Shown: positions 1 to 7,930 of the stretch, piece after piece
Layout of the letters: each line of letters opens with the position of its first letter
How positions within the stretch are numbered: the stretch's first letter is position 1
NCBI GenBank assembly: GCA_027485485.1
Contig: JAIXQY010000003.1
Location: forward strand, 1-32,159
Direction of reading: 5' to 3'
From: Sphingomonadales bacterium
GTDB lineage: Bacteria > Pseudomonadota > Alphaproteobacteria > Sphingomonadales > Sphingomonadaceae
DNA length: 32,159 nt
Notes under the pieces: model-generated
Seen by the model: the letters and a program-made list of their open reading frames with translations, nothing else
Told to the model about the DNA's origin: nothing
Databases searched by the model: none
Made by a program: the position numbers and the translations under genes

Positions 1-159
1 GGCCGGCAGAATTGGTCACCAATGCCCGGATTTTGGCCACCAGCCTGGCCAAAGCGCCGGATATTTCAGGATAATGTGCCGGCAGAGTTCCGCACGAGCC
101 CATCAAATTGCCGGCTGATGGGGCCGTCTGTCACAGCCGGAACCATGAATTATACGTAG
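1..159. other. Left-edge noncoding stretch with two palindromes
   Basis: No convincing gene is visible in this stretch. It holds a near-perfect palindrome, ATTGGT-C-ACCAAT, at 11-23, which looks like an operator for a dimeric regulator. It also holds a perfect 8-bp hairpin, TTTGGCCA / TGGCCAAA, at 32-39 and 46-53 with a 6-nt loop, flanked by CCGG on both sides (27-30 and 57-60), so the fold can extend. No T-run follows on either strand, so a terminator role is not supported. The gene to the left of the window is unknown, so the role of these structures cannot be assigned. Confidence 0.4.
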
Positions 160-233
160 TTTCAATGGTTTAAATCCAGCCCTGTCCTACAGGTCGCCCT
201 TTGCGCTAAACTGCGGACGTTCTTTGAAAATCC
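160..233 (+). repeat. Repeated intergenic element, copy A
   Basis: This element consists of the blocks TTTCAATG (160-167), CTGTCCTACA (182-191), TGCGCTA (202-208) and CGTTCTTTGAAAATCC (218-233). The same blocks, in the same order and at nearly the same spacing, occur on the minus strand at 13594-13665. It points towards the 3' end of glmS, which lies on the opposite strand. The last block resembles the boxA-like CTTTGA sequences of alphaproteobacterial rRNA leaders, but no rRNA is nearby. It could be a small RNA gene, a promoter-plus-leader, or a non-autonomous repeat. The resemblance of the two copies is directly visible; the function is unknown. Confidence 0.6.
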
Positions 234-239
234 GCACAG

Positions 240-259
240 GCCCGGCCGCGCAGCCGGGC
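240..259 (-). terminator. Possible glmS terminator hairpin
   Basis: A perfect 7-bp stem, GCCCGGC (240-246) with GCCGGGC (253-259), lies immediately after the glmS stop codon on the minus strand. A T-rich tract (ATTTTC) occurs about ten bases further on rather than directly after the stem, so it is a weak candidate for intrinsic termination. It also follows the repeated element on the plus strand. Confidence 0.4.
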
Positions 260-260
260 G

Positions 261-2087
261 CTATTCCACCGTCACCGATTTGGCCAGGTTGCGCGGCTGA
301 TCGACATCGGTGCCCTTGGCCAGGGCAACATGATAGGCCAGCAGCTGCACCGGAATGGCGGTGACCAGCGGGCTGATGAACGGATCGACCAGCGGCAGGG
401 TGATGCTGGCCATCGTGCCCTGGCCATGGGCGGCAATGCCCGGCGCATCGGAAATCAGCACGACCCGGCCGCCGCGCGCCATCACCTCCTGGCAGTTGGA
501 AATGGTCTTCTCAAAGCGCGGACCCGATGGCGCGATGACGATCACCGGCACATGTTCATCGATCAGGGCGATGGGGCCATGCTTCAGCTCGCCCGCGGCA
601 TAGCCTTCGGCGTGGATATAGCTGATTTCCTTCAGCTTCAGCGCGCCTTCCAGCGCCATCGGATAATCCGGGCCGCGCCCGATATAGAGAATGTCGCGCG
701 CCTTGGCGAGATTTGGGGCCATGGCGGCAATGGCGTCCTCCCCCTTCAGCGCCGCGTTCATCGCCGCCGGCACTTCGGTGAGCAGATGGACCAATCGCGC
801 CTCTTCGGCGGCATCGATCCGGCCCTTGGCCTTGCCCAGCGCGATGGCAAAGGCGGCGAGCACGGCCAACTGGCAGGTGAAGGCCTTGGTGGAGGCCACG
901 CCCACTTCCGGGCCAGCGTGGGTGGGCAGTAGCAACTGGGTTTCGCGCGCCATGGTGGAACTGTCCACATTCACCACCGCCGCCACCATCTGGCCGCCGG
1001 CGGTGGCATGGCGCAATGCGGCCAGCGTGTCGGCTGTTTCGCCCGACTGGCTGATGAACAGGCACAGGCCGCCGGGTTCATAGACCGGATCGCGATAGCG
1101 ATATTCGGAGGCATTTTCGATGGCGACCGGTACCCGGGCCAGGCTTTCGATCCAATAGGATGCGACCTGGCCGGCCAGCAGCGCGGTGCCGCAGGCAACG
1201 ATCTGAACCCGCTTCACGTCGGCCAGATCAAAGGGCAGTTCGCTGGGCAGGGCCACGGTTTCGGCCAGCGGATCAAGATAGGCGCCCAGCGTCTGCGCCA
1301 CCACGATCGGCTGTTCGTGGATTTCCTTTTCCATATAATGGCGGTGGTTGCCCTTCTCCATCACCGCCGCGCTGGCAGACGAGGTGATGAAGGGGCGATT
1401 GACCGGCTGATCATCGCCATCAAAGATCGCTGCGCCGCTGGGCGACAGGCGCACCCAGTCGCCTTCTTCCAGATAGCAGATGCGGTTGGTGAAGGGCGCC
1501 AGGCCCAGCGCATCGGAGCCCAGGAACATCTCGCCCTGGCCTTGACCCACCACCAATGGCGATCCGCGCCGCGCGCCATACAGCACATCCGGGTGTGATT
1601 TGAACAGGATGGCAAAGCTGAACGCGCCATGCAGCCGCTTCAGGGTTTGCGCGACGGCGGCATCGGGTGTGGCCCCGGCGGCCAGCGCCAGCTCGATCAG
1701 ATGGGCAACGACTTCGGTGTCCGTCTCCGATGCCAGCGTGCGGCCGGCGGCCAGCACCTCGGCGCGCAGCGGCTTGAAATTCTCGATGATGCCATTGTGC
1801 ACCAGGCAGACATTCTCGGTGGCGTGCGGGTGGGCATTGCCGGTGGTGGGTGCGCCGTGGGTGGCCCAGCGAGTGTGGGCGATGCCGATGCTGCCGGGCA
1901 GCGGGTTGATCGCCAGTTCGCGCGCCAGATTGGCCAGTTTGCCCGACGCGCGGCGACGATCCATCAGGCCGTCGTGAATGGTGGCAATGCCCGCACTGTC
2001 ATAGCCGCGGTACTCCAGCCGGCGCAGGCCATCGATCAGGCGATCGGCCACCGCCTCGGTCGACAGGATGCCGATGATCCCGCACAT
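261..2087 (-). CDS. glmS: Glutamine--fructose-6-phosphate aminotransferase (isomerizing)
   Basis: GlmS makes glucosamine-6-phosphate from fructose-6-phosphate and glutamine, the first step of UDP-GlcNAc synthesis for peptidoglycan and lipid A; it is cytoplasmic. The 608-residue product matches the usual length of about 609. It begins MCGIIG, exposing the Cys2 nucleophile of the class II glutaminase domain, with HTRWATHG further on. Two SIS isomerase domains follow (CGTALLAG, SQSGETADT and TKAFTCQ segments), and it ends in the typical PRNLAKSVTVE tail. The ATG at 2085-2087 has a purine-rich GGAAAGG upstream inside the end of glmU, from which it is separated by 2 nt, so the two are very likely co-transcribed and translationally coupled. 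I see no glmS ribozyme, which would not be expected in this group. Confidence 0.97.
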   Translation of the reverse strand: MCGIIGILSTEAVADRLIDGLRRLEYRGYDSAGIATIHDGLMDRRRASGKLANLARELAINPLPGSIGIAHTRWATHGAPTTGNAHPHATENVCLVHNGIIENFKPLRAEVLAAGRTLASETDTEVVAHLIELALAAGATPDAAVAQTLKRLHGAFSFAILFKSHPDVLYGARRGSPLVVGQGQGEMFLGSDALGLAPFTNRICYLEEGDWVRLSPSGAAIFDGDDQPVNRPFITSSASAAVMEKGNHRHYMEKEIHEQPIVVAQTLGAYLDPLAETVALPSELPFDLADVKRVQIVACGTALLAGQVASYWIESLARVPVAIENASEYRYRDPVYEPGGLCLFISQSGETADTLAALRHATAGGQMVAAVVNVDSSTMARETQLLLPTHAGPEVGVASTKAFTCQLAVLAAFAIALGKAKGRIDAAEEARLVHLLTEVPAAMNAALKGEDAIAAMAPNLAKARDILYIGRGPDYPMALEGALKLKEISYIHAEGYAAGELKHGPIALIDEHVPVIVIAPSGPRFEKTISNCQEVMARGGRVVLISDAPGIAAHGQGTMASITLPLVDPFISPLVTAIPVQLLAYHVALAKGTDVDQPRNLAKSVTVE

Positions 2088-2089
2088 GC

Positions 2090-3436
2090 CTATTTGCCTT
2101 TCCTTGCCGCCTGCTGGCGGCGGAAGCGCGCCGCCCAGCCCGGCCGCTCATCCTGCCGGCCGCGCGCCACGCCCAGGGCATCGGCCGCGACATCGCCGGT
2201 GATGGTGCTGCCGGCGCCGACAATGGCGCCATCGCCAATGGTCACCGGGGCGACCAGTGCGCTGTTCGAGCCGATGAAGGCGCCGGCGCCGATCACCGTC
2301 TGATATTTGAAGAAGCCATCATAATTGCAGGTGATGGTGCCAGCCCCGATGTTGGCCTTGGCCCCCACGGTGGAATCACCCAGATAACTCAGATGGTTGG
2401 CCTTGGCCCTGGCGCCAAACACGGCCTTCTTGGTTTCGACGAAATTGCCGATCTTCACAGCTTCGCCCAGCACGGTGCCCGGGCGCAGGCGGGCGAAGGG
2501 GCCGATCTCGCAATCAGGGCCGATGGTGGCGCCTTCGATATGGCTGTGGGCGCGGATGCGGGTGCCGCTGGCGATGGAAACGCCGGGGCCGAACACCACA
2601 AAGGGTTCGATCTCCACGTCGGCCGCGATCTGTGTATCAGCCGCCAGAAACACAGTTTCGGGTGCCTGCATGGACACCCCGGCCGCCAGCAGCTCGGCGC
2701 GGCGGCGGCGCTGGAAAATGGCTTCGAGCGCGGCCAGTTCGGCGCGGCTGTTGACGCCGGCCACATCTTCGGCGGCGGTTTCAATCACCGTGCAGGCACG
2801 GCCATCGGCCAAGGATATACCAACAATATCAGGAAGATAATATTCCTGCGCCGCGTTGTTGTTGGTGACTTTGGCCAGCAAGGCAAACAGGTCGGCACTG
2901 CGCACCGCCATCAGGCCGCTGTTGCACAGGGTGACAGCGCGTTCGGCCGCCGATGCGTCCTTATACTCCACCATCCGGCGGATCGCGCCGCCGTCGGCCA
3001 GGATGCGGCCATAGGCACCCGGATCAGGCGGCCGGAAGCCCAGCACCGCCACCGCGACATCATCGCTGAGGGCGTCGACCAGCCGTTGCATGGTGGCGGC
3101 CGGCACCAGCGGGGCATCGCCGAACAGGATCAATATCTTGCCATCAAAGCCGGCCAGTGCCGCCTGGGCCTGCTGCACGGCATGGCCGGTACCCAACTGC
3201 GGCTGTTGCACCGCAACGGCGGCACGGCCCGCCACTTCGGCCTCCACCTGGTCTTTCAGGGCGCCCACCACCACGACGGTGCGGGCCGGGGCCAGTTCGG
3301 CCAGACTGTCCATCAGATGGCGCAGCATGGGTTTGCCGGCGATCGGGTGCAACACCTTGTGCAAGCGCGATTTCATGCGTGTGCCCATGCCGGCGGCAAG
3401 GATGATGGCGGCGATGGGGGCAGGCGCTTGGCTCAC
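2090..3436 (-). CDS. glmU: Bifunctional GlmU: UDP-GlcNAc pyrophosphorylase / GlcN-1-P acetyltransferase
   Basis: GlmU acetylates glucosamine-1-phosphate and then couples it to UTP to form UDP-GlcNAc. The N-terminal uridylyltransferase domain carries the nucleotide-binding loop LAAGMGTRMKS (about residues 13-23) followed by KVLH. The usual Pro before KVLH is His here. The C-terminal half is a left-handed beta-helix of hexapeptide repeats with the acetyltransferase segment KANHLSYLGD, which contains the catalytic His. The reading frame is open far upstream, but homology begins just after a GTG at 3434-3436, preceded by an AGGG at suitable spacing. That gives 448 residues, close to the family norm of about 456. 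It is first in the glmU-glmS operon and divergent from gph. Confidence 0.95.
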   Translation of the reverse strand: MSQAPAPIAAIILAAGMGTRMKSRLHKVLHPIAGKPMLRHLMDSLAELAPARTVVVVGALKDQVEAEVAGRAAVAVQQPQLGTGHAVQQAQAALAGFDGKILILFGDAPLVPAATMQRLVDALSDDVAVAVLGFRPPDPGAYGRILADGGAIRRMVEYKDASAAERAVTLCNSGLMAVRSADLFALLAKVTNNNAAQEYYLPDIVGISLADGRACTVIETAAEDVAGVNSRAELAALEAIFQRRRRAELLAAGVSMQAPETVFLAADTQIAADVEIEPFVVFGPGVSIASGTRIRAHSHIEGATIGPDCEIGPFARLRPGTVLGEAVKIGNFVETKKAVFGARAKANHLSYLGDSTVGAKANIGAGTITCNYDGFFKYQTVIGAGAFIGSNSALVAPVTIGDGAIVGAGSTITGDVAADALGVARGRQDERPGWAARFRRQQAARKGK

Positions 3437-3533
3437 GCCGTTGCCCTGCCACAACGCCACGGGCTTGAAAAGTGGCGGGCCTGCGCGCAACGACCGTCGC
3501 TGAACTGCAACAATTTTCGGGCAGGGCCAGTCG
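3437..3533. promoter_or_regulatory. Divergent promoter region, glmU-glmS / gph-phoR
   Basis: This 97-bp space separates the divergent GTG of glmU and ATG of gph, so it must hold promoters for both directions unless transcripts come from further away. I cannot pick out clear -35/-10 pairs and see no Pho-box-like direct repeat here. A GGGCAGGG tract just upstream of the gph ATG may serve as its ribosome binding site. Confidence 0.4.
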
Positions 3534-4202
3534 ATGTTCCCCAAAACCATCCTGTTCGATCTGGACGGCACCCTAGTCGACACCGCGCCCGATCTGGCCG
3601 GGGCGATGAACCACGTGCTGGCCACATTGGGGCGTGCCACCCTGCCGGTTGATACGGTGCGCCACCTGGTGGGCCACGGCGCCCGCGCCCTGATCAGCCG
3701 CGGGCTGGAGGTGACGGGGGAAGCGCGGCCGGATCTGGTGGAACCGGCCATGCCGTTGTTCCTGCAATATTATGGCGCCCATATCGCCGATTCCTCCCGC
3801 CCGTTTGACGGGGTGGAGCGTGCGCTGGACGCGCTGGCGGCGGCGGGCTGCACCCTGGCCATTTGCACCAACAAGCCAACCGCGCTGGCCGATGCGCTGG
3901 TGGCGGCGCTCGGCTGGCAGGGGCGCTTTGCCGCCGTGATCGGGCAGGATCGCGCCACGCGCGCCAAGCCCGATGCAGCGCATGTGCTGGAAACATTGGT
4001 GGCCTGTGGTGGTGACGCGGCGTCTGCGGTGTTTGTCGGCGATTCGGCCACCGATGCCGGCGCGGCGCGCAATGCCGGGCTGCCGCTGGTGCTGGTGAGC
4101 TTTGGCTACAGCGATGTGCCGGCCGCCACGCTGGGGGCGGATGTGCTGATCGATCATTATGATCAATTGCTGCCGGCGCTGGCCGGGCTGGCGCCGTCAT
4201 GA
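3534..4202 (+). CDS. gph: HAD-family phosphoglycolate phosphatase
   Basis: This is a HAD-superfamily hydrolase of the phosphoglycolate phosphatase type, thought to remove 2-phosphoglycolate arising from DNA repair or oxygenation. Motif I is DLDGTLVDT (residues 9-17), with the two catalytic aspartates. Motif II is the TNK in ICTNKP, the motif III lysine lies in AKPDAAHV, and motif IV is VGDSATD. An alpha-helical cap sits between motifs I and II. The length of 222 residues is normal. Its stop overlaps the phoR start by 4 nt (ATGA, 4199-4202), so the phosphatase is tied to the Pho regulatory cluster. Sequence alone does not fix the substrate; other small phosphate esters are possible. Confidence 0.88.
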   Translation: MFPKTILFDLDGTLVDTAPDLAGAMNHVLATLGRATLPVDTVRHLVGHGARALISRGLEVTGEARPDLVEPAMPLFLQYYGAHIADSSRPFDGVERALDALAAAGCTLAICTNKPTALADALVAALGWQGRFAAVIGQDRATRAKPDAAHVLETLVACGGDAASAVFVGDSATDAGAARNAGLPLVLVSFGYSDVPAATLGADVLIDHYDQLLPALAGLAPS

Positions 4203-5338
4203 CCTCGGTGGAAATTGCCTTGCTGGTGCTGGCAGTGATGCTGCTTGGCTATTTTCTGGGCCGGGTGACGGCCCCGGATGCCGCGCCGCCGCCGCCGGTG
4301 GTTGTGGATGATCCGGTGCCAGCCAAGGCCAATGCCCCGCGTGCCGATCTGCTGCACATCGAAAGCCTCAACGGCCCGGTGCTGATCCTCACCGGCACGC
4401 TGGTGGATGCCGCCAACAGCGCGGCGCGCAGCCTGATGGGCAACCGCATCGTGGGCAGCGACATCCGTCTGACCGTGCGCCATCCCGCCCTGCTCGACGC
4501 TGTGGACCAGGTGATGGCCGACGGCGCGTCGGACGAGCGTGAGATCACCGGGCTGGGCAGCGCCAACCGCAGCTTCCGGTTGCGCGCGCTGGCGGATGGC
4601 GATGGACGCTGCATCGTGCTGCTGGATGATGTGACCCAGGCCAAGGCCACCGAACGGATGCGGGTGGATTTTGTGGCCAACGCCAGCCACGAACTGCGCA
4701 CCCCGCTGGCGACGCTCACCGGCTTCATCGAAACGCTGCAAGGCCCTGCGGCCGAGGATGAGCCGGCCCGCCAGCGCTTTCTGGCGATCATGGCGCAAGA
4801 GGCTGATCGCATGCGCCGGCTGATCGACGATCTGATGAGCCTGTCGCGCATCGAGCTGGACAAGTTCATTCGTCCCACCCAGCCGTTGCTGCTCACCGGC
4901 ATTGCCGCCGAAGTGGCTCGCACCCTAGCAATGCGGCTGGAAGCCGACCAGCGCCAACTGGTGATCGAGGAGCAGGCCGATCTGCCGGCGGTGCGGGCCG
5001 ACCGGGATCAGGTGTTGCAGGTGTTGCACAATCTTGTGTCCAACGCGTTGAAATATGGCCGCACCGGCACCCCGATCATCGTCAATCTGGCGGCCACTCC
5101 CGATCATCTGCGCATCAGTGTGCGCGACATTGGTGATGGCATCGCGCCCGAACATCTGCCCCGGCTGACCGAGCGCTTTTATCGCGTCGATTCCCAGCGC
5201 AGCCGCACCATGGGCGGCACCGGGCTGGGGCTGGCCATCGTCAAGCATATCGTTGAGCGGCACCGCGGCCGGCTGGAAATAGACAGCCGCCAAGGCGAAG
5301 GCACCGTGGTGAGCTTCACTCTGCCGTTGGCGATGTAA
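4199..5338 (+). CDS. phoR: Phosphate regulon sensor histidine kinase PhoR
   Basis: PhoR is the membrane sensor kinase that phosphorylates PhoB when phosphate is scarce. The 379-residue protein has one N-terminal membrane helix (about 4-21), a proline-rich linker, and a PAS-like region (about 50-148). The HisKA domain carries SHELRTPLATLTGF with phospho-acceptor His164. The ATPase domain shows the N box HNLVSNALKYG (277-287), G1 DIGDGI (310-315), the F box ERFYRVD, and G2 GGTGLGLAIVKH (339-350). There is no large periplasmic domain, as is usual for PhoR, which is thought to sense through PstSCAB and PhoU. It is separated from its partner phoB by the whole pst operon, as in Caulobacter-type clusters. 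Confidence 0.93.
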   Translation: MTSVEIALLVLAVMLLGYFLGRVTAPDAAPPPPVVVDDPVPAKANAPRADLLHIESLNGPVLILTGTLVDAANSAARSLMGNRIVGSDIRLTVRHPALLDAVDQVMADGASDEREITGLGSANRSFRLRALADGDGRCIVLLDDVTQAKATERMRVDFVANASHELRTPLATLTGFIETLQGPAAEDEPARQRFLAIMAQEADRMRRLIDDLMSLSRIELDKFIRPTQPLLLTGIAAEVARTLAMRLEADQRQLVIEEQADLPAVRADRDQVLQVLHNLVSNALKYGRTGTPIIVNLAATPDHLRISVRDIGDGIAPEHLPRLTERFYRVDSQRSRTMGGTGLGLAIVKHIVERHRGRLEIDSRQGEGTVVSFTLPLAM

Positions 5339-5343
5339 CAATA

Positions 5344-5361
5344 GTGTCAAATATTCGTCAT
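5344..5361 (+). promoter_or_regulatory. Candidate Pho box upstream of pstS
   Basis: Two imperfect 7-bp direct repeats, GTGTCAA (5344-5350) and TCGTCAT (5355-5361), are separated by the AT-rich spacer ATAT. The GTCA cores are exactly 11 bp apart. This is the architecture of PhoB sites (consensus CTGTCAT-N4-CTGTCAT), and each half matches 5 of 7 positions. It lies just after phoR, about 85-100 bp upstream of the pstS start, where PhoB would activate the pst operon. Confidence 0.65.
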
Positions 5362-5444
5362 ATGCCCCTCATCGCCGTTCGTTAGGGCACAGGGATGGGC
5401 AATATTGGCAGGCGATTCGGTCTGCCATCACCACGAGGTTGATC

Positions 5445-6539
5445 TTGCAGCAGGCGACATCCCAGGCTGAAGCGGCCACGGGCAACCGGAACAACTGGCG
5501 TCGTGCCGGTCTGGCCCTGACCATGCTCGGGGTGGGCGGAGCGCTGGTGGCCGCCTGTTCGGGTGGCAGCCGCACCCAGATCCGCATTGTCGGCTCCTCA
5601 ACCGTCTATCCGTTCACCACGGCGGTTGCCGAACAGTTCAAGCGCAAATGGCAGGAATTCCCGGCACCGATCGTGGAATCGACTGGCACGGGCGGCGGCA
5701 TCAAGCTGATGTGTGCTGGCCTGGGAGCCCAGTTTCCCGATGCGGCCAACGCCTCGCGCCGCATCAAGAAAAGCGAAGTGGATGATTGCGCCAGCCACGG
5801 CGTGACCGGCCTGATCGAACTGCAGGTGGGCATCGATGGCCTGGTGATCGCCCAGAGCCGCGAAGCCAATTTCCCGTCGTTGACGGAGCGGGATGTCTAT
5901 CTGGCGCTGGCCGCCAATCCGTTCGGCAAGGGGCCCAACACCGCGCGCACCTGGCGCGACGTCAACCCGGCGCTGCCCGACATCAAGATCGAAGTCATCG
6001 GCCCGCCGCCCACCAGCGGCACCCGCGACAGCTTCAACGAGCTTTACATGCTCAAGGGCTGCAACAGCGAGCCGGCGATGAAAGCGCTGAAGGCGCGGGA
6101 CGAGGCCGCGCACAAGCAGGTCTGCGAAAAGGTGCGCGAAGACGGCCCGTTCGTGGAAGGCGGCGAGAATGACAATCTGATCGTGCAGAAGGTGGCCGCC
6201 AACCCGCGGGCGCTGGGCGTGTTCGGATACAGCTTTGTCGAGGAAAATGGCGACAAGGTGAAGGATGTGCCGCTGGCCGGTGTGCCCGCCACCTATGAGA
6301 ATATCGCTAGTGGCGCCTTTCCCGCGTCCCGCCCGCTTTATCTTTACGTGAAGGCGCAGCATGTGCCGGCGGTACGCGGCATGCGCGAGTTTTTGGGTGA
6401 GTATGCCCGGGAATCCACTTGGGGCCGCAGCGGTTATCTCTCCCGCAAGGGGCTGGTGGCCGCGCCCGAAGCCATTCGCCGCCAGGGCGAGGCCATCGCC
6501 CGCAACCTGACCGTACTGGACAAGGACGCGATCTCGTGA
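5445..6539 (+). CDS. pstS: Phosphate ABC transporter substrate-binding lipoprotein PstS
   Basis: PstS captures periplasmic phosphate and delivers it to PstCAB. The mature part begins with the family signature IRIVGSSTVYPFTTAVAEQF and includes the phosphate-loop-like segments STGTGGG and PTSGTRDSF. The N-terminus has a positively charged stretch, a hydrophobic core and the lipobox VAAC (Cys38 with this start), so it is probably membrane-anchored. There is no ATG at the right place. A TTG at 5439 abuts a GAGG, while the TTG at 5445 lies 6 nt after it, so I prefer 5445 (364 residues). Its stop overlaps the pstC GTG by 4 nt. It belongs to the longer PstS subgroup with inserts, rather than being close to E. 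coli PstS. Confidence 0.9.
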   Translation: MQQATSQAEAATGNRNNWRRAGLALTMLGVGGALVAACSGGSRTQIRIVGSSTVYPFTTAVAEQFKRKWQEFPAPIVESTGTGGGIKLMCAGLGAQFPDAANASRRIKKSEVDDCASHGVTGLIELQVGIDGLVIAQSREANFPSLTERDVYLALAANPFGKGPNTARTWRDVNPALPDIKIEVIGPPPTSGTRDSFNELYMLKGCNSEPAMKALKARDEAAHKQVCEKVREDGPFVEGGENDNLIVQKVAANPRALGVFGYSFVEENGDKVKDVPLAGVPATYENIASGAFPASRPLYLYVKAQHVPAVRGMREFLGEYARESTWGRSGYLSRKGLVAAPEAIRRQGEAIARNLTVLDKDAIS

Positions 6540-7930
6540 GGCTGTTGATTGCCTTTGCCATGGTGCTGGCCCTGGCTGGCCTGGCCTATCTGGCCGGGCG
6601 CGGGCGGGCCAACCGGTTGGTGCTGGCCGGCGGCAACCGCATCGGCGCGGTGCATTCCCGCCCGGTCTATCATGGTGCCTATATGGCCGTGCTGGCGCTG
6701 GCGCCGGCGTTGTTGCTGCTGGCTGGATGGGCCATCGTTGGCGAAAATGTCATTGAAGGGCAGGTGGTTGCCACCATGCCAGCGGCCAGCCAGCCGGCGC
6801 CCGGCAATGACCGCGTTGCCCTGATGAACGAAGTGCGCGGGCTGGTGACCGGCGATCTGCCGCAGGCGTTCAACCCGCTCGCCCCGGTCCTGGCGCCGCG
6901 CTATGCCGCCATCAAGAATAATCTCGATCTGCTCGCCGGCGCGCTTGCCGTGGCCCTGCTCTGCCTGGGCGGCCTGTGGGGATACAGCCGGATCCGCCCG
7001 GATTTCCGCGCCCGCAACCGGGTGGAGGCGCAGGTGCGGGTGCTGCTGCTGGTGGCATCGGTGGTGGCGATCATCACCACATTCGGGATCGTGCTGTCGC
7101 TGATCTTTGAATCGATCCGCTTTTTCCGGATGGTGTCGCCGGTGGAATTTCTCACCGGCCTGGCCTGGAGCCCGCAGACGGCACTGCGCGCTGACCAGGT
7201 TGGTTCCACTGGTGCCTTCGGGGCGGTGCCGCTGTTCTGGGGCACAATCTTCATTGGTGCCATCATTGCCATGGCGGTGGCCATCCCGCTGGGCCTGATG
7301 TCGGCCATCTATCTCACCCAGTATGCACAGCCGAGCCTGCGCAAATGGATGAAGCCGGTGCTTGAGCTCCTGGCCGGTGTGCCGACCGTGGTTTACGGCT
7401 TTTTTGCAGCGCTCACCGTGGCGCCGCTGGTGCGCCAGTTGGCCGTGATGCTGGGCATGGTCGATGCCTCGGCCGACAGTGCGCTGGCTGCCGGCCTGGT
7501 GATGGGGGTGATGATCATCCCGTTCGTCTCCTCCATGGCCGATGATGCCTTGACCGCCGTACCGCGCGCCATGCGCGATGGCAGCCTGGCCATGGGGGCC
7601 ACCATGTCAGAAACGGTGAAGAAGGTGATGGTGCCCGCGGCCCTGCCGGGCATCATTGGCGGCGTGCTGCTGGCCGTGAGCCGGGCGATTGGCGAGACCA
7701 TGATTGTGGTTATGGCTGCCGGCCTCGCCGCCAATCTGACCGCCAATCCCTTCGCCAGCGTGACCACCGTCACCACCCAGATCGTCGCCCTGCTCACCGG
7801 CGATCAGGAGTTTGACAGCGCCAAGACCCTGTCGGCCTTCGCGCTCGGCCTTGTGCTGTTCATGATGACCCTGGTGCTCAACATCTACGCGCTGGCCGTG
7901 GTGAAACGGTATCGGGAGGCTTACGAATGA
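6536..7930 (+). CDS. pstC: Phosphate ABC transporter permease PstC (long form)
   Basis: This is one of the two membrane subunits of the high-affinity phosphate importer. The C-terminal 270 residues are a standard binding-protein-dependent transport domain, with the ATPase-coupling loop around GSLAMGATMSETVKKV and the segment SRAIGETMIVV. The protein is 464 residues, much longer than E. coli PstC (about 319). The extra N-terminal part has membrane helices near residues 2-20, 48-68 and 130-150, with a periplasmic-looking loop between the second and third, as in the extended PstC proteins grouped as DUF3708. The start is a GTG at 6536, in a GTGA overlap with the pstS stop. The frame is open further upstream but only as an overlap with pstS. 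An ATG at 6560 is an alternative. Confidence 0.9.
   Translation: MRLLIAFAMVLALAGLAYLAGRGRANRLVLAGGNRIGAVHSRPVYHGAYMAVLALAPALLLLAGWAIVGENVIEGQVVATMPAASQPAPGNDRVALMNEVRGLVTGDLPQAFNPLAPVLAPRYAAIKNNLDLLAGALAVALLCLGGLWGYSRIRPDFRARNRVEAQVRVLLLVASVVAIITTFGIVLSLIFESIRFFRMVSPVEFLTGLAWSPQTALRADQVGSTGAFGAVPLFWGTIFIGAIIAMAVAIPLGLMSAIYLTQYAQPSLRKWMKPVLELLAGVPTVVYGFFAALTVAPLVRQLAVMLGMVDASADSALAAGLVMGVMIIPFVSSMADDALTAVPRAMRDGSLAMGATMSETVKKVMVPAALPGIIGGVLLAVSRAIGETMIVVMAAGLAANLTANPFASVTTVTTQIVALLTGDQEFDSAKTLSAFALGLVLFMMTLVLNIYALAVVKRYREAYE

Noticed and set aside
182-233. Reading the repeated element as an rRNA leader or tRNA region
   Set aside because: Only a boxA-like CTTTGA is present. No 16S start, tRNA cloverleaf or T-loop sequence follows, and the element runs directly into the glmS 3' end.
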